DNA of 64,000 nucleotides from Glycomyces harbinensis (GTDB taxonomy: Bacteria; Actinomycetota; Actinomycetes; Mycobacteriales; Micromonosporaceae). Made by a program: the position numbers and the translations under genes. How positions within the stretch are numbered: position 1 is the first letter of the stretch; each line of letters starts with the position of its first letter. This document shows, one piece after another, positions 1 through 11,237 of the stretch. Location of the stretch: contig NZ_FNAD01000003.1 in assembly GCF_900101745.1 (NCBI RefSeq), positions 186,001 to 250,000 on the forward strand, read 5' to 3'. Under the pieces are notes generated by a model. It had not been told where the DNA came from and did no database searches. It saw only the letters and a program-made list of their open reading frames with translations.

Positions 1-1
1 C

Positions 2-532
2 CGCGTCCAGCGCGTGCCCGTGACCGAGTCGCAGGGCCGCGTCCACACCTCCGCCGCCGCGGTCACCGTCATGCCCGAAGCCGAAGAGGTCGACTTCGAG
101 CTGAACATGAACGACGTCCGCGTCGACGTCTACCGCTCCTCGGGCCCCGGCGGCCAGTCGGTCAACACCACCGACTCCGCCGTGCGCCTCACCCACGTGC
201 CCACCGGCGTCGTCGTGACCAGCCAGAACGAGAAGAGCCAGCTCCAGAACAAGGAGGCCGCGATCAAGGTCCTGCGCGCCCGCCTGCTCGCCAAGCAGCA
301 GGAGGAGGCCGCGGCGGCCGCCGGCGCGGCCCGGCTCCTCCAGGTGCGCACCGCCGACCGCTCCGAGCGCATCCGCACCTACAACTTCCCGCAGAACCGG
401 CTCACCGACCACCGCGTCGGCTACACCGCGTACAACCTCGACCAGGTCATGGACGGCGCGCTCGACGAGACCCTCGACGCCCTCGCCGCCGCCGACCGGG
501 CCGAGCGCATGGCGCGGGGCTCGGACGATTAA
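2..532 (+). CDS. prfA: Peptide chain release factor 1, C-terminal part (cut by window edge)
   Basis: This is the C-terminal half of the class I release factor that reads UAA/UAG in the ribosomal A site and triggers hydrolysis of peptidyl-tRNA. The reading frame is open from base 2, so the start lies outside the window. The catalytic GGQ loop (SGPGGQSVN) is encoded at 149-157, followed by the conserved basic segment and the typical C-terminal [16 protein letters not shown] block. The gene ends with TAA and is followed by prmC, which encodes the methyltransferase that modifies this GGQ glutamine; this is the usual bacterial pairing. Confidence 0.96.
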   Translation, partial: RVQRVPVTESQGRVHTSAAAVTVMPEAEEVDFELNMNDVRVDVYRSSGPGGQSVNTTDSAVRLTHVPTGVVVTSQNEKSQLQNKEAAIKVLRARLLAKQQEEAAAAAGAARLLQVRTADRSERIRTYNFPQNRLTDHRVGYTAYNLDQVMDGALDETLDALAAADRAERMARGSDD

Positions 533-635
533 CGGCTCGCAGGCAGCGCCGGGGCCGGACCGGACGACCTCCTGGCCCCAGGCCATCGCCGCGGCGACGC
601 GGAGGCTCGAAGCCGCGGGCGTCCACTCGCCGCGA

Positions 636-1400
636 GTGGACGCCGAGCTGCTGGCCGCCCACGTCTCCGGGAGCACCCGCGCCCGACTGCTCATCGCCGA
701 CGATCCCGCCGCGGCGCAGCTCGAGCGGTTCGACGCCCTCGTCGAGCGCCGCTGCGCCCGCGAACCGCTCCAGCACCTGACCGGCTCGGCCGCGTTCCGC
801 TACGGCGAACTCGCGGTCGGACCGGGCGTCTTCGTGCCCCGGCCCGAGACCGAACTCCTGGTCGACTGGGCCCTGGAGCACCTGCCGAAGGGCGGCACCG
901 TCATCGACGCGTGCTCCGGCTCCGGCGCGGTCGCCCACGCCCTCGCCACCGAGCGGCCCGACGCCACCGTCTGGGCCGTCGAGATCGACCCCGACGCCTT
1001 CGAATGGCTCGAATCGAACCTCGACGGCACCGGCGCGACCCCCGTCAACGCCGACGCGATCGCCTCCGGGACGCTCGCCGAACTCGACGGGCTCGTGGAC
1101 CTCGTCACCGCGAACCCGCCCTACGTGCCCTTCGAGATCGAGGTCGCCCCCGAGGTCAGCTTCGACCCCTCGGGCGCGGTCTACGCCGCCGAAGCGGGGC
1201 TCGCCGTCATCCAGCCGCTCGCCGTCCGCGCCTCGCGCTGGCTCAGGCCCGGCGGCTGGTACGGGTTCGAGCACGACGACACGCACCGCCGGGCCGCGCC
1301 GGAGATCCTGCGCGTCAGCGGCTTCACCGAAGTCGAAGACCACGACGACCTGGCGGGCCGACCGCGGTTCGCGACGGGAAGGCTAGGCTTGCTGCCGTGA
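636..1400 (+). CDS. prmC: Release factor glutamine N5-methyltransferase PrmC (start uncertain)
   Basis: PrmC methylates the glutamine of the GGQ motif in release factors using SAM. The SAM-binding motif (VIDACSGSGAVAHALA) and the catalytic NPPY signature (1113-1124) are present. The first ATG/GTG/TTG in frame is GTG 636, but the frame is open further upstream and encodes a family-typical N-terminus (LEAAGVHSPRVDAELL) from about 580. Homology therefore wants roughly 20 more residues, with no ordinary start codon to provide them. An ATT at 528 overlapping the prfA stop is the only start-like codon I noticed there. The 3' end overlaps the next start by GTGA, so the genes look translationally coupled. 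Confidence 0.9.
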   Translation: MDAELLAAHVSGSTRARLLIADDPAAAQLERFDALVERRCAREPLQHLTGSAAFRYGELAVGPGVFVPRPETELLVDWALEHLPKGGTVIDACSGSGAVAHALATERPDATVWAVEIDPDAFEWLESNLDGTGATPVNADAIASGTLAELDGLVDLVTANPPYVPFEIEVAPEVSFDPSGAVYAAEAGLAVIQPLAVRASRWLRPGGWYGFEHDDTHRRAAPEILRVSGFTEVEDHDDLAGRPRFATGRLGLLP

Positions 1401-2140
1401 GGCTGTTCAATTGCAGGAAGATCAAGGACCGCGCGACCGGGTTGAAGTCGGCGGCCAGGGCCGTCGGCGGCGGCCGGCTGGTCGTCATCCCGACCGACAC
1501 CGTCTACGGCATCGGCTGTGACGCGTTCAACCACACGGCGGTGAGGGCGCTCCTGACCGCGAAGGGCCGCGGGCGCGACATGGCGCCCCCGGTGCTCATC
1601 GGCTCGAAGCGCGCGCTCGACGGCATCGCCTCCGACATCCCCGACTCCGCCAAGGAGCTCATCGAGGCGTTCTGGCCCGGGCCGCTCACGGTGGTCGTGC
1701 ACTACTCGCCGAGCCTGGCCTGGGATCTCGGCGACACCGACGGCACGGTCGCGGTGCGCATGCCGCTGCACCCGCTGGCGCTCGAACTGCTCAAGGAGAC
1801 CGGCCCGATGGCCGTCTCCTCGGCGAACAAGCACGGGCAGCCCCCGGCCGAGTCCGCGGCCGACGCGAAGTCCCAGCTCGGCTCCGACGTCTCGGTGTAC
1901 CTCGAGGCCGGACCGAGTGAGGACAACCTGCCGTCGACGATCGTCGACTGCGTCGCGCACCCGCCCCAGGTCCTGCGCGAGGGCGCCCTGACCCTGGAGC
2001 AGATCCGCAAGATCGTGCCCGACACGCTCGACCGCGACGGCTACGGCCCCGGCGAGCGCCCCGAGGAGCAGGAAGCCGACGACGAGGCCGCCGACGCGGA
2101 AGGCACCGACGAGAAGCAGGACGAAGGGACCCCGGCGTGA
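1397..2140 (+). CDS. L-threonylcarbamoyladenylate synthase (Sua5/YwlC/YrdC family)
   Basis: This enzyme makes threonylcarbamoyl-AMP from threonine, bicarbonate and ATP, the first step of the t6A modification of ANN-decoding tRNAs. The YrdC fold is recognisable from the N-terminal VVIPTDTVYGIGCDA motif, the basic KGR segment, the WPGPLTVV block and the SSANKHGQPP motif. I chose GTG 1397 because it overlaps the prmC stop (GTGA) and leaves the usual short N-terminus. The protein is 247 residues. The last 30 or so are an acidic Glu/Asp/Ala tail (EEQEADDEAADAEG) outside the conserved domain. Its position after prfA-prmC is standard in actinobacteria. Confidence 0.93.
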   Translation: MRLFNCRKIKDRATGLKSAARAVGGGRLVVIPTDTVYGIGCDAFNHTAVRALLTAKGRGRDMAPPVLIGSKRALDGIASDIPDSAKELIEAFWPGPLTVVVHYSPSLAWDLGDTDGTVAVRMPLHPLALELLKETGPMAVSSANKHGQPPAESAADAKSQLGSDVSVYLEAGPSEDNLPSTIVDCVAHPPQVLREGALTLEQIRKIVPDTLDRDGYGPGERPEEQEADDEAADAEGTDEKQDEGTPA

Positions 2141-2688
2141 CGGCGCCGTTTTCCGTCCTGCACGTGTGCATCGGCAACATCTGCCGGTCGCCGATGTCCG
2201 AACGCATCCTCGACGGGCTCACCGGCGACGACGTGTTCAACCACGGCGCGGGCATCTCGGCCTTCCACGAGGGCGAGAACATGCAGCCCAAGTCGATGGA
2301 CGAGCTCGAGGCGCGCGGCTACGACTTCGAGGGCCACCGGTCCCGGCACCTCGTCCGCGCGCACGTCGAGTCCTCCGACCTGATCCTGGTCGCCACGATC
2401 GGCCACCTCGAGTTCATCGCCGAGCGCTTCCCCGAGGCGGTCGCCAAGACGTTCCTGGTGCGCTCCTTCGGCCGGCTCGCGGCCGACGCCGCGGCCTCGC
2501 TGCCCGATGGCGACACCGCCACCCGCGGCAAGGCCCTCGTGACGGCCGCCGAGGACCAGCGGGCCGACTACGACGAGGTCGACCTGTCGGACCCGTGGGG
2601 GATGAGCGCGGCGGTCTACGGCCGGATCGCGGACCAGCTCGAAGCGGCCCTCAAGCCCGTCGCGTCCGCGCTGGAAGGCGGCCGATGA
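2137..2688 (+). CDS. Low-molecular-weight protein-tyrosine phosphatase family protein
   Basis: A 183-residue arsenate-reductase/LMW-PTP fold protein, predicted cytoplasmic. The P-loop is CIGNICRS (C11 to R17, the CX5R signature), and a DPWG segment in the last third is the likely general-acid loop (DPY/DPW in the family). GTG 2137 overlaps the preceding stop and the 3' end overlaps the next start, so it belongs to the same transcription unit. The substrate is unknown. In this position, between Sua5 and the ATP synthase genes, it is probably a conserved passenger and not an ATP synthase factor. Confidence 0.88.
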   Translation: MTAPFSVLHVCIGNICRSPMSERILDGLTGDDVFNHGAGISAFHEGENMQPKSMDELEARGYDFEGHRSRHLVRAHVESSDLILVATIGHLEFIAERFPEAVAKTFLVRSFGRLAADAAASLPDGDTATRGKALVTAAEDQRADYDEVDLSDPWGMSAAVYGRIADQLEAALKPVASALEGGR

Positions 2689-3086
2689 AGATCGCACGGG
2701 GATTCCTGAAGCCCTGCTTCGCCGTCGCCGCCGTGGTGGCGGTTCTCGCCGCCGTCGCCGGATGGATCACCGTCGGCAGTGCCGGCGCCTGGGCCGCTCC
2801 GGCTGGAGTAGCCTTGGCCGCCTTGGGGTTCGCGGGGTCCGTGTGGGCGGTCGCGAGCGTCGAGAAGATTGATCTTCGTCTCACTCTCCCTATGGCGTTG
2901 ATCACGTACGCAGTGAAGCTCATGCTCGTGTTCGCGGCGCTGTGGGCCGTCCAGTCGACGGTGCCGGATGCCTTGCCGCCCTTCGCCTGCGGCATCATCG
3001 GCGGGGCCGTGGCTTGGCTCACCACCCAAGCTGTCTGGGCATACAAGGCGAAAATCCCCTACATCGAGTTGAGCCGGGACCACTGA
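2685..3086 (+). CDS. atpI: ATP synthase protein I-like membrane protein
   Basis: A 133-residue protein with about four hydrophobic segments (near residues 9-30, 37-55, 68-87 and 95-115), matching the small AtpI/UncI-type proteins found at the head of atp operons. AtpI assists c-ring assembly or cation balance in other bacteria; the precise role here is inferred. It starts by ATGA overlap with the phosphatase gene and is followed by 121 bases of non-coding sequence before the next gene. The assignment rests on topology and position more than on strong motifs. Confidence 0.7.
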   Translation: MKIARGFLKPCFAVAAVVAVLAAVAGWITVGSAGAWAAPAGVALAALGFAGSVWAVASVEKIDLRLTLPMALITYAVKLMLVFAALWAVQSTVPDALPPFACGIIGGAVAWLTTQAVWAYKAKIPYIELSRDH

Positions 3087-3124
3087 TCGCCGTACACCGG
3101 CTGACACGCCGCGTTTCGTTGAGG

Positions 3125-3197
3125 TTGACAAACGCGCACGGATGACGCTCATCTCAGCGAACCCGCTGGGCAGTTCCTGCGTAGTAGCTGTTAGAGT
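3125..3197 (+). promoter_or_regulatory. Candidate promoters for the ATP synthase operon
   Basis: The spacer between the AtpI-like gene and the AtpZ-like gene holds a perfect TTGACA hexamer (3125-3130) without a good -10, and a TAGAGT hexamer (3192-3197) placed 10 bases before ATG 3208. The second would give a nearly leaderless transcript starting the atpZ-B-E-F-H-A-G-D unit. TAGAGT also precedes the response-regulator gene at 12543. Start-site mapping is needed to choose between them. Confidence 0.4.
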
Positions 3198-3207
3198 TCA
3201 GCTCGAC

Positions 3208-3426
3208 ATGGCCGACATGGAACCCCCCGATCGCAAGCCGCAATCCGATGGCTCGGAAATGGGCTGGCGCGCTTTGGGATATCTGCTTTCCGGAATCATC
3301 TTCTGGGGTGGTCTCGGATATCTCGTCGACCTGTGGCTCGAACTGCCCAAAGTCGGGCTCCTGGTGGGGATGCTAGTCGGTGCTGGAGCAGGAATGTATC
3401 TGCTGATCAAGCAAATGTCGCCGTAA
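3208..3426 (+). CDS. atpZ: AtpZ-like small membrane subunit of ATP synthase operon
   Basis: A 72-residue protein with two transmembrane helices joined by a short LxLP loop (GYLLSGIIFWGGLGYLVD, then GLLVGMLVGAGAGMYLL), the hairpin typical of AtpZ-type putative F0F1-ATPase accessory subunits linked to Mg2+/Ca2+ handling. I prefer ATG 3208, just after a TAGAGT -10 candidate; ATG 3142 would add 22 uncharacteristic residues and ATG 3217 is also possible. With the AtpI-like gene upstream, the operon carries two different small accessory membrane proteins. Confidence 0.78.
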   Translation: MADMEPPDRKPQSDGSEMGWRALGYLLSGIIFWGGLGYLVDLWLELPKVGLLVGMLVGAGAGMYLLIKQMSP

Positions 3427-3460
3427 TTTTGACCGACACTGACTGAGAGGCGTGGCTCGC

Positions 3461-4273
3461 GTGACCGACTCAGCCATGGTGCTGGCCGAAGGGGACTCCC
3501 ACTTCCCACCCGGCATTGACAGCTTCAATTTTGCCGACTGGTTCTCGGGGCTCAGCGACACCGCCCTTACTCACATGTTCACCACCATCACGTTCGGTGT
3601 GTGGGCTTCAGTCGCGGTACTCATCGTGTTCTTCCTGTGGGCGTACCGCAAGCCCCAGATCGTCCCCTCCAAGAAGCAGTGGCTGGCCGAGTCCGCCTAC
3701 GGCTTCATCCGGAACACCGTCGCCATCGACCTGATGGGCAAGAAGACGGGTGTGCGTTTCGCCCCGTATCTCGCGACGCTGTTCCTGTTCATCCTCGTCA
3801 TGAACTTCTGGGCCATCGTGCCCGGCATCCAGGTCTCCCCGAACTCCCACATCGCGTTCCCGCTGATGCTGGGCGTCCTGTCCTGGGTCATCTACATGTT
3901 CATCGGCATCAAGCAGCACGGATTCGTGAAGTTCATGAAGATCACCTGCGTGCCCCCGGGCGCGCCGTGGTTCATCTACCCGCTGCTGGTGCCGATCGAG
4001 TTCCTGCAGAACATCATCCTGCGCCCGGTCACCCTGGCCCTGCGGCTCTTCGCGAACATGTTCGCCGGCCACCTCATCCTCCTGGTCTTCATCCTGGGCG
4101 GGTTCGAGTTGCTGAACTCCGGCAACCTCCTCATTCAGGGCCTGTCCGTCTTCTCGTTCGCCATGGGCATCGGCATGACGTTCTTCGAACTCATCGTCAT
4201 CGCGCTTCAGGCGTACGTCTTCACGCTCCTGACGGGCATGTACATCCAGGGGTCCCTCGCGGACGAGCACTGA
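3461..4273 (+). CDS. atpB: ATP synthase F0 subunit a
   Basis: Subunit a forms the proton half-channels against the c-ring. The protein is about 270 residues with five or six membrane helices. The penultimate helix carries the essential arginine in LALRLFANMFAGHL, and the C-terminal helix contains IALQAYVFTLLTGMYI. GTG 3461 is favoured because GAGAGG lies 10 bases upstream; GTG 3452 (almost touching that site) and ATG 3476 are alternatives. It is first of the conserved B-E-F-H-A-G-D order. Confidence 0.95.
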   Translation: MTDSAMVLAEGDSHFPPGIDSFNFADWFSGLSDTALTHMFTTITFGVWASVAVLIVFFLWAYRKPQIVPSKKQWLAESAYGFIRNTVAIDLMGKKTGVRFAPYLATLFLFILVMNFWAIVPGIQVSPNSHIAFPLMLGVLSWVIYMFIGIKQHGFVKFMKITCVPPGAPWFIYPLLVPIEFLQNIILRPVTLALRLFANMFAGHLILLVFILGGFELLNSGNLLIQGLSVFSFAMGIGMTFFELIVIALQAYVFTLLTGMYIQGSLADEH

Positions 4274-4322
4274 GGTCCACGGGCCCCCACCCCCACCCAA
4301 GATTTCGAAATTGAACAAACAA

Positions 4323-4345
4323 CGTGGCGTGTTTGACACGCCACG
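4323..4345 (+). promoter_or_regulatory. Hairpin in the atpB-atpE intergenic region
   Basis: A perfect 9-bp inverted repeat, CGTGGCGTG (4323-4331) and CACGCCACG (4337-4345), with a 5-base TTTGA centre, sits 22 bases before ATG of atpE and just ahead of its AGGAGA ribosome site. No T-run follows, so it is unlikely to be a full terminator. An mRNA processing, stability or translation-boosting element for the highly expressed c subunit is the likeliest role (inference). Confidence 0.6.
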
Positions 4346-4367
4346 CTGACACCTAGGAGAAAACGCC

Positions 4368-4574
4368 ATGGAAGGCACTCTCAACGTCGTCGGATACGGC
4401 CTCGCCGCGATCGGCCCCGGTATCGGTGTTGCTCTGATCTTCGCCGCGTGGATTACCGCCACCGCCCGCCAGCCCGAGTCGGCCGGCATCACCCGCCCGA
4501 TGCTGTTCATGGGCTTCGCGCTCGTCGAGGTTCTGGCCCTGTTCGGCCTGGTCCTCGCCTTCGCCCTCTCTTAA
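4368..4574 (+). CDS. atpE: ATP synthase F0 subunit c
   Basis: A 68-residue proteolipid that oligomerises into the proton-driven rotor ring. Two helices are joined by the polar ARQPE loop (residues 33-37), which contacts gamma and epsilon. The proton-binding carboxylate is Glu54 in GFALVEVLALF. The glycine-rich first helix (GPGIGVAL) is typical. A strong AGGAGA site lies before ATG 4368. The lack of the PxxE-type Na+ ligands points to H+ coupling. Confidence 0.97.
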   Translation: MEGTLNVVGYGLAAIGPGIGVALIFAAWITATARQPESAGITRPMLFMGFALVEVLALFGLVLAFALS

Positions 4575-4592
4575 ACCCCATCTGGAGCGATC

Positions 4593-5132
4593 ATGATTGA
4601 AGCCGCCGAAGGGTCGGCGATCCTCTTCCCGATCTGGCAAGAGATCGTCGTAGGTGCGGTCGCCTTCGGTCTGCTCTGCTTCGTGCTGATGAAGTTCGTC
4701 TTCCCCTTGATGGAGAAGACCTTCGAAGCACGAGTGGACGCGATCGAAGGCGGCATCGAGCGGGCTGAACGGGCTCAAGAAGAGGCCAATCAGACGCTCG
4801 AGGAGTACCGCCGCAAGCTCGCCACCGCGCAGGAGGAGGCCGCCGCGATCCGCGACGAAGCCCGCGCCGACGCAGTGGCGGCCAAAGAGGAGATCCTCGT
4901 CTCCGCCCGCGAAGAAGCCAACCGCATCATCGCGGCCGGTCACTCCCAGATCGAGGCCTCGCGCCAGCAGCTCGTCCGCGAGCTGCGCGGCGAGGTCGGC
5001 AACCTGGCCGTGGACCTGGCCGGGAAGATCATCGGGCAGCGCCTCGCAGGCGACGCCGACACGACGGCGACTGTCGACCAGTTCCTGGCGCAGATCGCCG
5101 ACGAGACGGCCGAGACGAGCGGAGCGCGCTGA
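4593..5132 (+). CDS. atpF: ATP synthase F0 subunit b
   Basis: Subunit b is the peripheral stalk linking the a subunit to F1. The 179-residue protein has one N-terminal membrane helix (about residues 18-40, EIVVGAVAFGLLCFVLMKFVF). A long alpha-helical charged region follows, rich in Glu, Ala and Arg, and forms the right-handed coiled coil. The C-terminal segment (VGNLAVDLAGKIIGQRL) is the delta-contact region. GGAG precedes ATG 4593, and TGATG couples the gene to atpH. Confidence 0.95.
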   Translation: MIEAAEGSAILFPIWQEIVVGAVAFGLLCFVLMKFVFPLMEKTFEARVDAIEGGIERAERAQEEANQTLEEYRRKLATAQEEAAAIRDEARADAVAAKEEILVSAREEANRIIAAGHSQIEASRQQLVRELRGEVGNLAVDLAGKIIGQRLAGDADTTATVDQFLAQIADETAETSGAR

Positions 5133-5953
5133 TGTCGACGACTGGACGCGAAAGCATCGAGGCCGGCCGCGAGGTACTGGAGGCGGCCGCCTCCAGCCTC
5201 TCGGCCGAGCAGCTCACCGAGTGCGGCGATCAGCTGCTGGGAGTGACGCGGTTCCTCGTCGACCAGCCTCGGCTGCGTCGCGCCCTGTCCGACCCCGCCC
5301 GCAAGGCGGACGACCGGGAGGGCCTGGTCCGCGGGCTCATCGCGGACCAAGTGGGCGCGACCACCGCTGACGTGGTGGCCGTGCTCGCGCGGGGCCGTTG
5401 GAGCGGCCCCGCGGAACTGGTCGACGGCACCGAGCAGCTCGCCGTCAAGGCGCTGCTGCTCGCCGCCGAGAAGGACGGTTCCCTGGCGAACGTCGAAGAC
5501 GAGCTGTTCCGCTTCGGGCGGCTCGTCGACGGCGACCCGGGGCTGTCCTCGGTCCTGGGCGCTTCGGGTTCCGACCCGAAGGGCCGGGCCGTGCTGGTCG
5601 AGCGCCTGCTCGACGGCAAGGCCGAGCCGGTGTCCGTGCAACTGGCGGCCGCCGCCTGCTACGGCATCGGCGGGCGCAGTTTCCACGCGTCGCTGGCACA
5701 CCTGGTCGAGTCCGCCGCGGCGGCTCGCGACGAGGCCGTGGCCTACGTGACCGTGGCGGCGCCGCTGGACGAGTCGGGCGAGCGTCAGCTCGCCGCGAAG
5801 CTCACCCTGGTCTACGGCCGCCCGGTGGCGCTCAAGGTCACCGTCGACCCCGCGATCGTCGGGGGCATCCGAGTGCAAGTCGGCTCGGAACTGTGGGACG
5901 GTTCCGTCTCACGCCGCCTCGACGAAGCCCGCCAAGCCTTGGCCGGACGATGA
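5132..5953 (+). CDS. atpH: ATP synthase F1 subunit delta
   Basis: Delta (OSCP) caps the F1 head and binds the b-stalk. At 273 residues it is the long actinobacterial form; typical bacterial delta is about 180. The conserved C-terminal signature ([20 protein letters not shown], then [13 protein letters not shown]) is present. ATG 5132 overlaps the atpF stop by one base. The N-terminal helical domain lies at roughly residues 30-150. Confidence 0.93.
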   Translation: MSTTGRESIEAGREVLEAAASSLSAEQLTECGDQLLGVTRFLVDQPRLRRALSDPARKADDREGLVRGLIADQVGATTADVVAVLARGRWSGPAELVDGTEQLAVKALLLAAEKDGSLANVEDELFRFGRLVDGDPGLSSVLGASGSDPKGRAVLVERLLDGKAEPVSVQLAAAACYGIGGRSFHASLAHLVESAAAARDEAVAYVTVAAPLDESGERQLAAKLTLVYGRPVALKVTVDPAIVGGIRVQVGSELWDGSVSRRLDEARQALAGR

Positions 5954-5987
5954 TCCAGCCGGTATCAACAGAAAGGTAAACGTTCAG

Positions 5988-7622
5988 ATGGCTGAATTGA
6001 CCATCTCCTCAGACGAGATTCGCAGCGCGCTCGACAGCTACGTCTCGTCCTACCGGCCGGAGATCACCCGCGAAGAGGTCGGTACCGTCACCTCCGCCGG
6101 CGACGGCATCGCCGTCGTCGAGGGCCTGCCCTCCGTCATGGCCAACGAGCTCCTGGAGTTCGAGGGCGGCGTGATGGGCCTGGCCCTGAACCTCGACATC
6201 CGCGAGATCGGCGTCGTCCTCCTGGGCGACCCGGTCAAGGTCGGCGAGGGCCAATCCGTCAAGCGCACCGGCAAGGTCCTCTCCGTGCCGGTCGGGGACA
6301 AGTTCCTCGGCCGCGTCGTGGACGCCCTGGGCAACCCCATCGACGACCTCGGCGAGATCGAGGCCGAGGGCGAGCGCGAGCTGGAGGCCCAGGCCCCCAA
6401 CGTCGTCAGCCGCCAGTCGGTGCACGAGCCGGTCGAGACCGGCATCAAGGCCATCGACTCGATGACCCCGATCGGGCGCGGCCAGCGCCAGCTGATCATC
6501 GGCGACCGCAAGACCGGCAAGACGCAGGTCGCGATCGACACGATCATCAACCAGCGGGCCAACTGGGAGTCCGGCGACCCGAACAAGCAGCTCCGGTGCA
6601 TCTACGTCGCGGTGGGCCAGAAGGGCTCCACCGTCGCCGGCATCAAGGGCATGCTCGAAGCGCACGGCGCGATGGAGTACACCACCATCGTCGCGGCGAA
6701 CGCCGACGAGCCCGCGGGTCTGAAGTACCTGGCCCCCTACACCGGTTCGGCGATCGGCCAGCACTGGATGTACGGCGGCAAGCACGTCCTCATCGTCTTC
6801 GACGACCTGTCGAAGCAGGCCGAGGCCTACCGCACCGTGTCGCTGCTGCTGCGTCGCCCCCCGGGCCGCGAGGCCTTCCCCGGCGACGTCTTCTACTTGC
6901 ACTCCCGTCTGCTGGAGCGCTGCGCGAAGCTCTCCGAGGAGCTGGGCAGCGGTTCGATGACGGGTCTGCCGATCATCGAGACCAAGGCCGGCGACATCTC
7001 GCAGTTCATCCCGACCAACGTCATCTCGATCACCGACGGCCAGGTCTACCTCGAAGAGGGCCTGTTCAACTCGGGTGTGCGACCGGCGATCAACGTCGGC
7101 ACCTCCGTCTCCCGTGTCGGTGGCGCCGCGCAGACCAAGGGCATGCGCTCCGTCGCGGGCTCGCTGCGTCTGGACCTGGCCCAGTACCGCGACCTGGAGG
7201 CCTTCGCGGCCTTCGCGTCCGACCTGGACGCCGCTTCAAGGGCCCAGCTGGACCGCGGTCTGCGGATGGTCGAACTGCTCAAGCAGGGTGTGGCCGAGCC
7301 GCTCCCGATGGGCGAGGAGACCATCTCGATCTGGGCGGGCACTTCGGGCGGGCTCGACGACATCCCCGTCGGGGAGGTCCGTCGTTTCGAGAACGAGTTC
7401 CTCACCTACATGCGCGCCAACCACAAGGACGTCGTCGCTCAGCTGACCGCCGGCAACGACAAGGTGACCGGCGACATCGAGGACACCCTCAAGCGCGCCA
7501 TCGCCAAGTTCAAGCAGATGTTCAAGGCCAACGCCGACGACCTGAACGTGACCGACACCGCTGAAGACGCCCTCGAGGGCGACGTGGACGTCGAGACCGT
7601 CAAGCGCGTCAAGAGGGGTTAG
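5988..7622 (+). CDS. atpA: ATP synthase F1 subunit alpha
   Basis: Alpha alternates with beta in the F1 hexamer and carries non-catalytic nucleotide sites. The 544-residue protein shows the N-terminal beta-barrel, the Walker A loop GDRKTGKT, the Walker B region ([11 protein letters not shown]) and the family signature [16 protein letters not shown]-terminal extension of about 30 acidic residues ends in [13 protein letters not shown], as seen in several actinobacteria. AAAGG precedes ATG 5988. Only two bases separate its stop from atpG. Confidence 0.97.
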   Translation: MAELTISSDEIRSALDSYVSSYRPEITREEVGTVTSAGDGIAVVEGLPSVMANELLEFEGGVMGLALNLDIREIGVVLLGDPVKVGEGQSVKRTGKVLSVPVGDKFLGRVVDALGNPIDDLGEIEAEGERELEAQAPNVVSRQSVHEPVETGIKAIDSMTPIGRGQRQLIIGDRKTGKTQVAIDTIINQRANWESGDPNKQLRCIYVAVGQKGSTVAGIKGMLEAHGAMEYTTIVAANADEPAGLKYLAPYTGSAIGQHWMYGGKHVLIVFDDLSKQAEAYRTVSLLLRRPPGREAFPGDVFYLHSRLLERCAKLSEELGSGSMTGLPIIETKAGDISQFIPTNVISITDGQVYLEEGLFNSGVRPAINVGTSVSRVGGAAQTKGMRSVAGSLRLDLAQYRDLEAFAAFASDLDAASRAQLDRGLRMVELLKQGVAEPLPMGEETISIWAGTSGGLDDIPVGEVRRFENEFLTYMRANHKDVVAQLTAGNDKVTGDIEDTLKRAIAKFKQMFKANADDLNVTDTAEDALEGDVDVETVKRVKRG

Positions 7623-7624
7623 CC

Positions 7625-9999
<2,375 letters not shown>

Positions 10000-10013
10000 T
10001 TGAAGCACCTGTC

Positions 10014-10042
10014 GGGCCCGGCACGTCTATCGTGCCGGGCCC
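10014..10042 (+). terminator. Terminator-like hairpin after atpD
   Basis: GGGCCCGGCACG (10014-10025) and CGTGCCGGGCCC (10031-10042) form a perfect 12-bp stem with a TCTAT loop. There is no long T-run, as is common for actinobacterial intrinsic terminators. It ends the ATP synthase operon where atpC would normally follow. Confidence 0.8.
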
Positions 10043-10139
10043 CTCGTGCTGCCCGCGTCGAGGTTCACAGGATCAATTTTGCATATCGAAATCTGCGTGT
10101 CGCTGGTCTCATACGCTCATGGTGTGCGAATATCGCTAC

Positions 10140-11237
10140 ATGAGTCTTGACAGTGAGTGGGCCGCCGTGGGTGAACGGATCCGGCGTGCTCGCGTGGCGG
10201 GCGGGTTGTCGCAGGGCAAGCTCGCTGAGGCGATCGGCCTCGATGACCGCAGCGTCATCTCGAAGATCGAACACGGCGAACGCCGTGTTGACGGGATGGA
10301 ACTGGCACGGCTCAGTGAGGCGCTGCGCGTGCCGATGCGCCAATTCCTGGAGGATCCGCCCAGGCAGATCGTCTCGCGCCGCAACGGGCTCGTCGCCGAG
10401 GAGACCACCTCCGAAGAGCGTGTGGACTTCCGTGTGCAGACCGAACTCGTAGCGTGGGCCTATGACGCTGACCAGCTCTGCGAACTCAATGTGTTGTCGA
10501 TACCTGAGCTTATGAGGTATCAAGGCGCGCAGTCGAATGCGGAGGAGATCCGCAGCGCCGCCCGATGGCTTCGACGTTGTCTCGGGCTAGCGGATCAGCC
10601 GGTCGAAAGTCTTCTCGCAGAAGCGCAACGCGCAGGCGTGCTGTTGGCGGTCATAGAAATCGAATGTGAAGGCGCGAGCATGCACTACGGCGACTTCGCC
10701 GTAGGAGTGGTGAACCGCCATTCCGATTTCGGTCGAAGGCGTGCCACCGCCGCCCACGAACTGGGGCACATGGTGCTCGGTGACGAGTACACGAGCGAGA
10801 TCGGCGTGCACGCGTCGAAGAACGAACGAGAAGCGCTTGTCGATGCATTTGCATCGGAATTCCTCCTGCCCGCGGCCGCCTTCGGCCACGCGACCGCCAA
10901 GTTGAATCGCACCGGGCTGATTGAGAAGGCTGCTGAATACCGAGTGTCCTGGACACTGGCCATCAGACAGGCGCAGCTTGCCGGTGCGCTGAACGATGGC
11001 GACGCCAAAGACTGGGCAGCGAGAAAACCGACACAGGCTGAGTTCATGGACGCCATCGGCTGGGTGCCGCAACCTGACCTCGAGAAGATGACCATCGCAC
11101 CAATGGTCGCCCATGCTGTGATGCAGGCGTACACGAAGAGCCTCATCACCGCCACTCGTGCGGTCGAGATCATGCGAGGTCAGCTCGACACCGCCGATCT
11201 GCCCGAAATCGAGCCCCAGGCGCGTGATCGGTGGTAG
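10140..11237 (+). CDS. HTH (XRE)-ImmA/IrrE fusion: regulator-metallopeptidase, likely antitoxin
   Basis: A 365-residue two-domain protein. Residues about 5-65 form an XRE-type helix-turn-helix (RIRRARVAGGLSQGKLAEAI ... SKIEHGERRV). The second half is an ImmA/IrrE-like (COG2856) zinc metallopeptidase with HELGH at residues 206-210 (H206, E207, H210). Such fusions repress their own operon and inactivate partners by proteolysis in known systems. The gene overlaps the PIN-like gene by 7 bases. ATG 10119 would add seven residues; I prefer 10140 because a TACGCT -10 candidate lies at 10112-10117. G+C and codon choice are visibly lower than in the flanking atp genes, which suggests transfer. Confidence 0.85.
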   Translation: MSLDSEWAAVGERIRRARVAGGLSQGKLAEAIGLDDRSVISKIEHGERRVDGMELARLSEALRVPMRQFLEDPPRQIVSRRNGLVAEETTSEERVDFRVQTELVAWAYDADQLCELNVLSIPELMRYQGAQSNAEEIRSAARWLRRCLGLADQPVESLLAEAQRAGVLLAVIEIECEGASMHYGDFAVGVVNRHSDFGRRRATAAHELGHMVLGDEYTSEIGVHASKNEREALVDAFASEFLLPAAAFGHATAKLNRTGLIEKAAEYRVSWTLAIRQAQLAGALNDGDAKDWAARKPTQAEFMDAIGWVPQPDLEKMTIAPMVAHAVMQAYTKSLITATRAVEIMRGQLDTADLPEIEPQARDRW

